Origin: RGIG8306 sp964566025
GTDB lineage: Bacteria > Bacillota > Clostridia > Lachnospirales > Lachnospiraceae
Direction: 5' to 3'
DNA: 64,000 bases
Assembly: GCA_964566025.1 (NCBI GenBank)
Contig: CAZMHF010000001.1
Location: 39,152-103,151, forward strand
Below are positions 8,147 to 15,703 of the stretch, in pieces (within the stretch, counting starts at the first letter, position 1; each line of letters opens with the position of its first letter). The notes below the pieces were generated by a model, which searched no databases, had not been told where the DNA came from, and saw only the letters and a list, made by a program, of their open reading frames with translations. Position numbers and translations under genes: made by a program.

Positions 8147-9424
8147 ATGTTTGCAGATCATGCAAAAGTTTTTATTAAATCAGGAAAAGGTGGCGACGGA
8201 CATGTAAGTTTTCGTCGTGAACTTTACGTGCCAAATGGTGGTCCTGATGGTGGCGATGGTGGAAAAGGTGGTTCCATTATTTTCGAAGTGGATCGTGGCC
8301 TTAATACATTAAGCAATTTCCGTTATCAGCGTAAGTTTGTCGCAGACAGTGGCGAAAATGGTGGAAAGAAACGTTGCCATGGTGCAAATGCTGCGGACTT
8401 GATTATTAAAGTTCCTGAAGGAACCATCATTAAAGACGAGGAGAGCGGGCGCATTATTGCCGATATGTCAGGTGAATGCACAAGGAAACAGATTCTTCGT
8501 GGTGGAAAAGGCGGTTTGGGCAATATGAATTTCGCAACTCCTACTATGCAGGCTCCCAAATATGCACAACCAGGACAAAGCGCAAAAGAATTATCAATTA
8601 TTTTAGAATTGAAAGTAATTGCAGATGTTGGTTTAGTTGGTTTCCCGAATGTTGGAAAGTCCACATTTTTATCGACAGTAACAAATGCACGCCCCAAAAT
8701 AGCCAATTATCATTTCACAACCATCAATCCTAATTTGGGCGTTGTTGATTACAATGGTATTACGGATTTTGTCATTGCTGACATTCCTGGACTTATTGAG
8801 GGAGCTTCTGATGGAATTGGTCTCGGTCATCAGTTTTTGCGTCATATCGAGCGCACAAAGGTTCTAATTCATATTGTTGACGCAGCTTCTGTCGAAGGCC
8901 GCGATCCAATTGAGGATATTTTAAAAATCAATTCTGAATTAGAGGCATATAACCCTCAGTTATTAGAACTACCACAAATTATCGCTGCCAATAAAATGGA
9001 TGCTTATTATGAAGACGGCAACGATATTATACAAAAAATGAAAGAAACATTTTCGCCAAAAGGAATAGAGGTTTTTCCTATTTCAGCCGTTACAGGTATG
9101 GGCATAAAGGAATTACTATATTTCGTTAAAAATATTTTATCAACGATTGATACAAAACCTGTTGTCTATGAACCAGATTATATCGAGAAGGAAGCAGAAG
9201 TTTTGGCGCATACTGTCGAGAAACTTGAAGATGGTGTATATTGCGTGGAAGGCCCACGTATTGAAAAAATGCTTGGCTATACAAATCTTGATACCGAAAA
9301 AGGATTTGAGTTTTTCCAAAAGTTCCTTCGCGAAACAGGAATTCTTAATGAATTAGTGGCACTCGGAATAGAAGAGGGCGATACGGTTAAAATGTATGGT
9401 TGGGAATTTAGTTATTATCCATAA
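8147..9424 (+). CDS. obgE: Obg GTPase, 50S assembly factor
   Basis: Obg (CgtA) binds GTP and helps late 50S assembly and stress control. The 425-residue protein has the three Obg parts: a glycine-rich Obg fold (FIKSGKGGDGHVSFRRE near 8-24), the G domain from about 158 (G1 GFPNVGKST, G3 DIPGLIEGAS, G4 NKMD) and the C-terminal OCT domain from about 345. GAGG at 8137-8140 sets ATG 8147; a longer GTG start at 8135 would use that site as codons. It is followed by yhbY 28 bases later. Confidence 0.97.
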   Translation: MFADHAKVFIKSGKGGDGHVSFRRELYVPNGGPDGGDGGKGGSIIFEVDRGLNTLSNFRYQRKFVADSGENGGKKRCHGANAADLIIKVPEGTIIKDEESGRIIADMSGECTRKQILRGGKGGLGNMNFATPTMQAPKYAQPGQSAKELSIILELKVIADVGLVGFPNVGKSTFLSTVTNARPKIANYHFTTINPNLGVVDYNGITDFVIADIPGLIEGASDGIGLGHQFLRHIERTKVLIHIVDAASVEGRDPIEDILKINSELEAYNPQLLELPQIIAANKMDAYYEDGNDIIQKMKETFSPKGIEVFPISAVTGMGIKELLYFVKNILSTIDTKPVVYEPDYIEKEAEVLAHTVEKLEDGVYCVEGPRIEKMLGYTNLDTEKGFEFFQKFLRETGILNELVALGIEEGDTVKMYGWEFSYYP

Positions 9425-9452
9425 AGAACGAGATAAAAGAAAGGGAACTTAC

Positions 9453-9770
9453 ATGACAACAAAACAAAGAGCTTACCTAAAAGGGCTTGCCATGAATATT
9501 GAGCCAATTATGCAAATTGGCAAATCAAATTTAACACCTGAATTAGTAAAGGCAATTGATGAGACCTTTTTTCGCAGAGAACTAATTAAATTATCTATTT
9601 TGCAAAATGCGAGTGATGATCCAAGGGAAATGGCTTCTATTATAGCGGAACGTACACATAGCGAGGTTGTTCAAATAATCGGGAAAAAAATCGTATTATA
9701 CAAACCTTTTAAGGAAGTAGAAAAGAGAAAGATCATTTTACCTAAAGCGCAGAATCTACAAAAGGAGTAG
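9453..9770 (+). CDS. yhbY: YhbY-family RNA-binding protein (CRM domain)
   Basis: A single CRM-domain protein of 105 residues that binds pre-50S rRNA in E. coli. It begins MTTKQRAYLKGLAMNIEPIM and has the loop QIGKSNLTPELV and the RELIKLSIL strand typical of the fold. AAGGGA before ATG 9453 supports this start; the longer reading frame overlaps obgE and has no ribosome site. It lies in the obg-yhbY-nadD-yqeK-rsfS order common in Firmicutes. Confidence 0.92.
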   Translation: MTTKQRAYLKGLAMNIEPIMQIGKSNLTPELVKAIDETFFRRELIKLSILQNASDDPREMASIIAERTHSEVVQIIGKKIVLYKPFKEVEKRKIILPKAQNLQKE

Positions 9771-9772
9771 AT

Positions 9773-10408
9773 ATGAACAGAAAGATTGGTATTTTAGGCG
9801 GAACCTTTGACCCAATCCATGACGGACACATTTTTATTGCTCAAAATGCACTTATGAAAGCACAGCTTGATGAAGTGTGGTTTATGCCAACAAAAATACC
9901 GCCACATAAACAAAAGAGTATTATTTCGAATGAGCGTTTTCGCGGTGAAATGATTCAAATGGCTATTCGGGATTTTCCACAGTTTGTGTATTCAGATTTT
10001 GAATTACAAAGACTAACGACAACCTATACGGCGGATACATTTGAATTGTTAGTTGAAAAATTTCCGTTGGTTGAATGGTTTTATATCGTTGGTGCCGATT
10101 CTCTTTGTTATATGGATAAATGGTATCAACCAGAGCGAATTTTTAATCTTACTTCCATTTTAGTAGCGATTCGAAATACACACGATAAAGAGACTGTTGA
10201 TGAAGCTATTTCAAAACTAGAGAACACCTATGATGCTCATATTCAAACGATTACATCAAAGGAAATCCCTATTTCGTCGAGTGAAATTCGCGCATATTTT
10301 TCAAGTAATCACAATGAAGATCTTTCAGATTGTTCTTTTAGAGAGTATATTAGTAACGATGTGATTGAATACATTATGAAAAATAACATTTATAAGAAAA
10401 GGTCTTAA
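9773..10408 (+). CDS. nadD: Nicotinate-nucleotide adenylyltransferase NadD
   Basis: NadD makes nicotinate adenine dinucleotide from NaMN and ATP in NAD synthesis. The 211-residue protein shows GGTFDPIHDGH near 9-19 (nucleotidyltransferase HxGH) and ISSSEIR near 166-172 (the ISSTxIR motif). It starts two bases after yhbY, with AAAGGAG just upstream, and is followed directly by yqeK, the usual pair. Confidence 0.96.
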   Translation: MNRKIGILGGTFDPIHDGHIFIAQNALMKAQLDEVWFMPTKIPPHKQKSIISNERFRGEMIQMAIRDFPQFVYSDFELQRLTTTYTADTFELLVEKFPLVEWFYIVGADSLCYMDKWYQPERIFNLTSILVAIRNTHDKETVDEAISKLENTYDAHIQTITSKEIPISSSEIRAYFSSNHNEDLSDCSFREYISNDVIEYIMKNNIYKKRS

Positions 10409-10410
10409 TT

Positions 10411-11019
10411 ATGTATGATAAAGAATATCAAAAAAAGCTATATGAACATTTAACAAAAAAACGATTAGGTCACTCCATTAGTGTTGCGTATACGGCTGCC
10501 TGTTTGGGCATGAAATACAACATAAACATTGATCGATTATATTTGGCGGGCTTATTGCATGATTGCGCAAAATATGATCAAGAGAATCATTTCGAAATAT
10601 GTGATAAAGTTGGCATTGAATTGTTAGATGAAGAGAAAAAGAGCATCAAATTACCTCATGCACCGTTAGGTGCCTATTATGCCAAGACAGTATATGGCGT
10701 AGAAGATGAGGAGATTTTATCGGCGATTCGTTGGCATACACTCGCTAAAAAAAATATGACCACATTTGAGAAAATCATTTTTATAGCTGATAAAATCGAA
10801 CTAAATCGAAAAGCTTTGGAAGGACTAGAAGAATTACGATATGCCGCTTTTGAGAATTTGGATCAGGCAATATATCTTTCATTATATCGTACGAATCAAT
10901 ATCTGAAAACCAAAGGTGTTGATCAATCGGAAACTTCAAAAAAAGTATTGGATTTCTATGAAAAGGCAACTAACAAGGAGGATAGAAGATGGACATTTCT
11001 AAAAAAATGGCGAAAATAG
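10411..11019 (+). CDS. yqeK: YqeK, HD-domain hydrolase (Ap4A hydrolase family)
   Basis: YqeK proteins are symmetrical Ap4A hydrolases of the HD superfamily. The 202-residue protein has the metal-binding pattern H21 (LGHSISVAY), LLHDCAK near 48-54 and further His/Asp residues (WHT near 109, IADKIE near 127). It starts two bases after nadD and overlaps rsfS by 31 bases, so the three are translated together. Length and context match the family. Confidence 0.92.
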   Translation: MYDKEYQKKLYEHLTKKRLGHSISVAYTAACLGMKYNINIDRLYLAGLLHDCAKYDQENHFEICDKVGIELLDEEKKSIKLPHAPLGAYYAKTVYGVEDEEILSAIRWHTLAKKNMTTFEKIIFIADKIELNRKALEGLEELRYAAFENLDQAIYLSLYRTNQYLKTKGVDQSETSKKVLDFYEKATNKEDRRWTFLKKWRK

Positions 11020-11342
11020 CGTTCGAGGCGCTTGAGGACAAAAAGGGCAATGATATAAAGGTATTAAATATCGAAAAAATCACAACGATTGCCGATTATT
11101 TTATTATCGTAAGTGGCGATAATGTCAATCAAGTACAAGCATTGGCGGATAATGTACAGGATAAGTTACATGAAGCAGGTTATGATGCGAGAGCAATTGA
11201 AGGTTATCAATCTGCAAATTGGATCTTGCTAGATTATCAAGATATTATTATTCACGTATTTAATCGTGAAGATCGTCTATTTTATGATATTGAAAGAATA
11301 TGGCGTGATGGAATCGAAACAACATTTGAAAACGAAAACTAA
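10989..11342 (+). CDS. rsfS: Ribosome silencing factor RsfS
   Basis: RsfS binds L14 and blocks subunit joining when nutrients are short. The 117-residue protein has the family core ITTIADYFIIVSGDN, EGYQSANWILLDYQDIIIHVF and YDIERIWRDG. AAGGAGG at 10975-10981 fixes the ATG at 10989 within the end of yqeK. It ends the long plus-strand ribosome-assembly block at a strong terminator shared with lexA. Confidence 0.96.
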   Translation: MDISKKMAKIAFEALEDKKGNDIKVLNIEKITTIADYFIIVSGDNVNQVQALADNVQDKLHEAGYDARAIEGYQSANWILLDYQDIIIHVFNREDRLFYDIERIWRDGIETTFENEN

Positions 11343-11343
11343 T

Positions 11344-11382
11344 AAAAAGGGTATGATGCCAAATTAGCATCATACCCTTTTT
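11344..11382. terminator. Bidirectional terminator between rsfS and lexA
   Basis: A perfect hairpin: 16-base arms 11344-11359 (AAAAAGGGTATGATGC) and 11367-11382 around a seven-base loop. A-tract and T-tract on its two sides allow it to stop both rsfS from the left and lexA from the right. Confidence 0.92.
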
Positions 11383-11385
11383 GCA

Positions 11386-12027
11386 TTATGTGAAGTAACG
11401 GAAAAGACCAACTGCTTTTCCAATGATTTCGACATGTTTTACGATAATAGGATCCATAAAATCGTTTTCTGGTTGTAAGCGGAAATGACCATTTTCCTTG
11501 TAAAATGTCTTGACGGTCGCTTCTTCACCAATTAGAGCGACAACAACATCGCCATTTGATGCAGTAGATTGCTTTTGAACGAGCAAATAGTCGCCTGGAT
11601 AAAAGCCAATATTAATCATACTTTCGCCCTTAATACGTAGGGAGAATATTTCTTTTCCTTGTGGTAAAAACTCTTCGTTCAGCGCAATATAGTTCACAAT
11701 GTTTTCTTCGGCTAACATAGGCATCCCGGCAGCGACATCACCAACAACGGGAACTTGAATAACGCTAGTATCAATGGAAGCTTCTGAAGGGACAGAAGTG
11801 TGGTAGAAGCTTTCGTCATTGATCAACATGGCTCTTGTCTTTGATGGGTCTTTCTTAATGTAACCAAGCTTCTCTAGCGTCTCAATATGAGCATGTACAC
11901 TAGATGTCGATTTTAAATTAACTGCTTCGCCAATTTCTCTAACTGTAGGCGGATAGCCCTTTTCACGTATATAATCTTTAAGGCAATTAAGAACCTCTAA
12001 TTGTTTTTTTGAAAGTTTCTCAGACAT
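11386..12027 (-). CDS. lexA: LexA, SOS repressor
   Basis: LexA represses DNA-damage genes and cuts itself when RecA is activated. The 213-residue protein has the winged helix at about 1-70 (STSSVHAHIETLEKLGY), the self-cleavage Ala100-Gly101 (VAAGMP), the nucleophile Ser136 (KGESM) and Lys173 (EATVKTF). The start is set by AAAAAGGAGGG just upstream; 36 further upstream codons in frame have no ribosome site and lie in the promoter region. It is divergent from a LysM protein gene with two LexA boxes, as lexA and yneA are in Bacillus. Confidence 0.97.
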   Translation of the reverse strand: MSEKLSKKQLEVLNCLKDYIREKGYPPTVREIGEAVNLKSTSSVHAHIETLEKLGYIKKDPSKTRAMLINDESFYHTSVPSEASIDTSVIQVPVVGDVAAGMPMLAEENIVNYIALNEEFLPQGKEIFSLRIKGESMINIGFYPGDYLLVQKQSTASNGDVVVALIGEEATVKTFYKENGHFRLQPENDFMDPIIVKHVEIIGKAVGLFRYFT

Positions 12028-12057
12028 AATATGCCCTCCTTTTTGTAATCTAAAAAT

Positions 12058-12109
12058 AGTATAACACAGAATTTTACGATTGAAAAGATGTTTTTCGAAA
12101 ATCTGTTCG
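12058..12109 (-). promoter_or_regulatory. lexA promoter with a degenerate LexA box
   Basis: Read on the minus strand, TTTTCA (12081-12086) and TATACT (12058-12063) are 17 bases apart, upstream of lexA. Just upstream lies CGAACAGATTTTCG (12096-12109), one base from the CGAAC-N4-GTTCG box, which suggests weak autoregulation. The promoter is well supported; the box is a suggestion. Confidence 0.65.
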
Positions 12110-12128
12110 ATTTTTTTGCTAAAAACGG

Positions 12129-12157
12129 TTGACACAATCGAACATATGTACTATACT
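12129..12157 (+). promoter_or_regulatory. SOS-controlled promoter of the YneA-like gene
   Basis: TTGACA at 12129-12134 and TATACT at 12152-12157 are exactly 17 bases apart, a near-consensus sigma-A promoter. One LexA box falls in the spacer and another just after the -10 element. Confidence 0.88.
12139..12150. promoter_or_regulatory. LexA box 1 (promoter spacer)
   Basis: CGAACATATGTA, ten of twelve positions of the Gram-positive LexA palindrome CGAACRNRYGTTCG, lies between the -35 and -10 elements, where bound LexA would block RNA polymerase. Confidence 0.82.
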
Positions 12158-12164
12158 TATAGCA

Positions 12165-12176
12165 GAACATATGTTC
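12165..12176. promoter_or_regulatory. LexA box 2 (start-site region)
   Basis: GAACATATGTTC is a perfect palindrome matching the Gram-positive SOS box core. It lies eight bases after the -10 element, over the likely transcription start, 26 bases from box 1. Confidence 0.9.
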
Positions 12177-12211
12177 TTGATTGTTTTTTTAGGTTAAAAG
12201 GAGGTTATATT

Positions 12212-12538
12212 ATGAAACAGATCACATCAAACGTTATGACACATAAACGAGCTCTCCAAATTGCATTTATTAGTCTTGTTTTTATTTTTCTTATTGTTAT
12301 CACTGTTCGTTCAAATGCATTTTCAGGCGGTCATCCAAAGACAAATCGTGAGAAAACATATATCAGCATTACGATTAAACCTGGTGATACATTGTGGAGC
12401 ATTGCAGAGCGTTATACATCAGAAGAGTACACAAGTATTAATGATTATGTGAAAGAGCTAAAGACCTTAAATAAAATTGGATATGGTGGCGCGATTCGTG
12501 CTGGAGAAAAGCTTCTTGCATTTTACTATGCCGATTGA
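12212..12538 (+). CDS. yneA: YneA-like SOS cell-division inhibitor, membrane LysM protein
   Basis: In Bacillus, YneA is made during the SOS response and delays division. This 108-residue protein has the same build: a short cytoplasmic start, one membrane helix at about 14-31, and an extracellular LysM domain at about 51-105 (KPGDTLWSIAERY). AAAGGAGG before ATG 12212 sets the start. It is divergent from lexA, carries two LexA boxes in its promoter, and is followed by its own terminator. Sequence alone would only say LysM protein; the function rests on context. Confidence 0.85.
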   Translation: MKQITSNVMTHKRALQIAFISLVFIFLIVITVRSNAFSGGHPKTNREKTYISITIKPGDTLWSIAERYTSEEYTSINDYVKELKTLNKIGYGGAIRAGEKLLAFYYAD

Positions 12539-12567
12539 TTAGTAAAGGTATTTCCTCAACATATTAC

Positions 12568-12606
12568 AACACGGTACAATTCTTGATTGAATTGTACCGT
12601 GTTTTG
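12568..12606. terminator. Terminator between the YneA-like gene and glmS
   Basis: The 15-base arms 12568-12582 (AACACGGTACAATTC) and 12589-12603 pair perfectly and are followed by TTT on the plus strand. On the minus strand the same hairpin lies just past the glmS stop and can stop glmS, though with a poor T-tract. Confidence 0.88.
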
Positions 12607-12629
12607 AAATAGGATACTCGTAATCCGCT

Positions 12630-14450
12630 TTATTCTACGGTTACCGATTTAGCTAGATTTCTTGGCATATCCACATCAAGGCCTTTTTTGTAAGATGTGT
12701 GGTATGCAATTAATTGGACAATTCCTGCAACTAAGAAACTCGTAAATCGATCATCTATATCAGGAACGGTAAGATGGATATCGTATGTTTCTGCATTGAC
12801 TAAAGCTGATTCTTTTGTAATTAAGATAACATAGGCTCCACGTGCCTTCACTTCCTCTATATTTGAAATCGTTTTACTATAGATAGTTTCTTGTGTTGCA
12901 ATAGCAATAACAGGAACATCCTTTTCGATTAACGCGATCGTTCCATGCTTTAATTCACCAGCAGCATAAGCCTCTGCATGAATATACGATATTTCTTTTA
13001 ATTTTAATGAGCCTTCCATCGCAAGAGAGTAGTCTATACCTCGACCTATAAAAAACGTACTTGTACATTTTTTGAGATAATCAGCCACTTCTATGATCGT
13101 ATCTTGATTTTGTAATACTTGCGTCAATAACTCAGGAACACGTGTTAATTCTTTCATAAATTGAATGGCTTCATCTTTTGAAAAACGCTTTCTTACTAAG
13201 GCGATTTTGCAACCAAGCATAGCCAATGTCATTACTTGTGCTGTATAAGCTTTTGTACTTGCTACGGCGATTTCTGGACCTGTATACATATACATAATAT
13301 GGTCGCTTTCACGTGCAATTGTAGAGCCTTTTGAATTAACTACGGCAATTGATTTTGCACCATATGTTTTTGAAAGACGAAGTGCTTCTAATGTATCAAT
13401 TGTTTCACCTGATTGAGAGATAACAACAATCAATGTTTTATCATCAACGATTGGTTTGTCATAACGATATTCGGAGGCAATGGATACGGTAATTGGAATT
13501 TGAATGATGGATTCAATCATTGATTTAAAAACCATTCCAGCATACATAGCTGTTCCACAAGCAATCACCTGAATTTTATTAAAATCCATTAAATCCTCAT
13601 CAGTAATATGGTCTACTATTGACAAATCTGGAAGTTGATTTACTAGTCGCGCCGAGATAGTAGCGGAAAGCTTCTCTGGTTGCTCCATAATTTCTTTGAG
13701 CATATAGTATTCATAACCACCTTTTTTAGCATCTTCGATATTCCATGTAACTGTTTGAAATTTTGGTGTAAATGGAACGTTATCAAAATCAACGATTTCA
13801 ATTTTAGTTTCGTTAAGAATCACAATATGATGCTCCGGGATTACAAAATATTCGTTTGTATGAGCAATTAGTGCTGTTAAATCCGATGCCACCAATGTAC
13901 CAGTAGGAGAGATAGCTGCAACCATTGGGCTTACATTGCGTACACAAAAAAATTGATTCGGAAAATCACTAAATAAAATGCAAAATGCAAAGGAACCTTC
14001 AAATTGTGCAACCGCTTTTGTAATAGTTTCTGTTGGATTTCCATCATACAATTGATTAATGACTGCACAAGCAACTTCGCTGTCTGTTTCACTGTTTAAT
14101 GTACCTTCCAAATGAAATTGCTCAATTAATGCATGATAGTTTTCAATGATACCATTATGAATCAATGCAACTTTGCCACACATATGTGGATGCGAATTAA
14201 AATCAGAAACACCACCATGTGTTGCCCAACGTGTATGGCCAATTCCACAAGTAGAAGAGTTCTCTAATTCCCGCACGAGTGTTTCAAGTTCTTGTACTTT
14301 ACCAGCTTTTTTATAAAGCTTGATTTTATGATCATTTGTGCTTAAAGCGATTCCAGCACTATCATAACCACGATATTCTAATTTTTTTAAGCCATCAATT
14401 AATATATCTTTTACAGGTAGCGTACCTGTATAACCTATAATTCCGCACAT
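12630..14450 (-). CDS. glmS: Glutamine:fructose-6-phosphate aminotransferase GlmS
   Basis: GlmS makes glucosamine-6-phosphate, the entry to peptidoglycan amino sugars. The 606-residue protein has the N-terminal glutaminase with the nucleophile Cys2 (MCGIIGY; Met is removed) and GHTRWATHGG near 73-82, then two SIS isomerase domains (ACGTAMYAG, SQSGETIDTL, GRGIDYS, the C-terminal LAKSVTVE). AAAGGAG precedes ATG. A glmS ribozyme in the leader gives feedback by the product. Single-gene unit. Confidence 0.98.
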   Translation of the reverse strand: MCGIIGYTGTLPVKDILIDGLKKLEYRGYDSAGIALSTNDHKIKLYKKAGKVQELETLVRELENSSTCGIGHTRWATHGGVSDFNSHPHMCGKVALIHNGIIENYHALIEQFHLEGTLNSETDSEVACAVINQLYDGNPTETITKAVAQFEGSFAFCILFSDFPNQFFCVRNVSPMVAAISPTGTLVASDLTALIAHTNEYFVIPEHHIVILNETKIEIVDFDNVPFTPKFQTVTWNIEDAKKGGYEYYMLKEIMEQPEKLSATISARLVNQLPDLSIVDHITDEDLMDFNKIQVIACGTAMYAGMVFKSMIESIIQIPITVSIASEYRYDKPIVDDKTLIVVISQSGETIDTLEALRLSKTYGAKSIAVVNSKGSTIARESDHIMYMYTGPEIAVASTKAYTAQVMTLAMLGCKIALVRKRFSKDEAIQFMKELTRVPELLTQVLQNQDTIIEVADYLKKCTSTFFIGRGIDYSLAMEGSLKLKEISYIHAEAYAAGELKHGTIALIEKDVPVIAIATQETIYSKTISNIEEVKARGAYVILITKESALVNAETYDIHLTVPDIDDRFTSFLVAGIVQLIAYHTSYKKGLDVDMPRNLAKSVTVE

Positions 14451-14518
14451 AAAAATAACTCCTTTATTTTAAAGTTTAAATAACAATACGATATGTATTT
14501 TGAGTATCCGAATTGAAT

Positions 14519-14673
14519 TAATAATGGTTGTATTGATTTTGTTTCTTTGTTGCCAAAGGTTTTGTCAATACATTACGCAGCCATTATATCTACGAAAAGG
14601 CATCCGCCGAATTCTCGATAACCTTTTTCCTCGTTAGCCTAATTTATTTTGTTTAACTAGGCGCTTGGCGCTA
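14519..14673 (-). ncRNA. glmS ribozyme-riboswitch
   Basis: Read on the minus strand the leader has the ribozyme's conserved blocks in order: the cleavage site A|GCGCC (between 14672 and 14671), a repeated GCGCC, a P1-type hairpin closed by GCCTA/TAGGC, the core GACGAGG-like CTAACGAGG, GGTTATCGA, TTCGGCGGATGCC (ending near 14599) and a long distal stem joining 14565-14587 with 14521-14536. This RNA cleaves itself when glucosamine-6-phosphate binds, and so lowers glmS expression. It is the whole content of the large gap before glmS, apart from the promoter. Confidence 0.95.
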
Positions 14674-14721
14674 ACTTCTAAGTTTTACTCGGTTATTCCT
14701 CCAATGATAATCGATGAAGTG

Positions 14722-14750
14722 ATTATAGCATAGTGGCCATTATAATGCAA
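14722..14750 (-). promoter_or_regulatory. glmS promoter
   Basis: On the minus strand TTGCAT (14745-14750) and TATAAT (14722-14727) are 17 bases apart, placing the transcript start about 40 bases before the ribozyme cleavage site. Confidence 0.82.
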
Positions 14751-14807
14751 ATTTGCGACTAACAAATGCATGAAATAGCAGTATAAAGGACGATATTTAT
14801 TCAATCC

Positions 14808-14841
14808 AACTATTCGCTAAAGAATAGTTTAACGAATAGTT
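14808..14841. repeat. Triple GAATAGTT half-sites upstream of the TtcA-like gene
   Basis: AACTATTC (14808-14815) is inverted against GAATAGTT at 14822-14829 and again at 14834-14841. The group lies 25 bases before the -35 element of the next gene. It could be an operator or just an A/T-rich inverted repeat; the rest of 14751-14865 shows nothing else I can name. Confidence 0.5.
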
Positions 14842-14865
14842 AATAGTGTAAAACACATTCTTTTA

Positions 14866-14894
14866 TTGTGTTTGTTCGTATTGACTGTTATAAT
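14866..14894 (+). promoter_or_regulatory. Promoter of the TtcA-like gene
   Basis: TTGTGT at 14866-14871 and a perfect TATAAT at 14889-14894 are 17 bases apart, 40 bases before ATG 14934. Confidence 0.7.
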
Positions 14895-14933
14895 AGCGTT
14901 AAGTCACATCATTAAAGGAAATACTATTTTATT

Positions 14934-15683
14934 ATGAATCTTCAACTTTTATATAGCTATACACGAAAAGCAATTGATACATTTCATATGATTGAGGAAA
15001 ACGACAAAATTGCAATTGGAATTTCTGGTGGTAAAGATTCCTTAACCTTACTTTATGCACTTGCTGGCTTACGTAGATTTTATCCAAAGAAATTCGATTT
15101 GTATGCTGTTACTGTGAATTTAGGTTTCCCTACAACTGAACAAGGCATTTCATTTCAAGAGGGATTTAAACCAATCAAGCAATTATGCGCGGATTTAGAT
15201 GTTCACTATACGATTGTGGATACACAAATATATGATATCGTCTTTACAGAGCGTTCTGAGAAAAATCCATGCTCATTATGCGCAAAAATGCGAAAAGGTG
15301 CTTTAAATGACGCAATGAATCAATTGGGGATCAATAAAATCGCTTATGCACACCATAAAGATGATATTATTGAAACATTAATGATGTCCTTGATTTTTGA
15401 AGGTAGAATTCATACATTTGCCCCCGTTACCTATTTAGACCGTACAGATTTAACAGTTATTAGGCCTCTTATGTATGTTACAGAGCAAGACGTGATATCG
15501 TTTAAAGATTCATACAAGCTCCCCGTATTTAAAAGTCCTTGTCCCGCCAATGGATATACCAAACGAGAATATGCAAAAAAACTGATTTCTGATATACAAA
15601 ATGAAAGCAATACCGCCAAAAACTGTATGTTTACAGCGATTTTAAAGAGCAATATTAAAGGGTATGAGGATATTCACCCCTAA
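14934..15683 (+). CDS. TtcA-family PP-loop tRNA thiolation protein
   Basis: A 249-residue ATP pyrophosphatase of the TtcA/TtuA group. The PP-loop SGGKDS lies at about 30-35, the CSLC pair at about 112-115 and a third cysteine in KSPCPANG near 200, the arrangement that binds the iron-sulphur cluster in TtcA, which makes 2-thiocytidine in tRNA. AHHKDDIIETLMMS is the family's second signature. Exact tRNA position and product are not certain from sequence, since related proteins thiolate other bases. It has its own promoter and is followed 20 bases later by a Xer-type gene. Confidence 0.85.
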   Translation: MNLQLLYSYTRKAIDTFHMIEENDKIAIGISGGKDSLTLLYALAGLRRFYPKKFDLYAVTVNLGFPTTEQGISFQEGFKPIKQLCADLDVHYTIVDTQIYDIVFTERSEKNPCSLCAKMRKGALNDAMNQLGINKIAYAHHKDDIIETLMMSLIFEGRIHTFAPVTYLDRTDLTVIRPLMYVTEQDVISFKDSYKLPVFKSPCPANGYTKREYAKKLISDIQNESNTAKNCMFTAILKSNIKGYEDIHP

Positions 15684-15703
15684 GTTGATGAAAGGAGCAA
15701 ATA

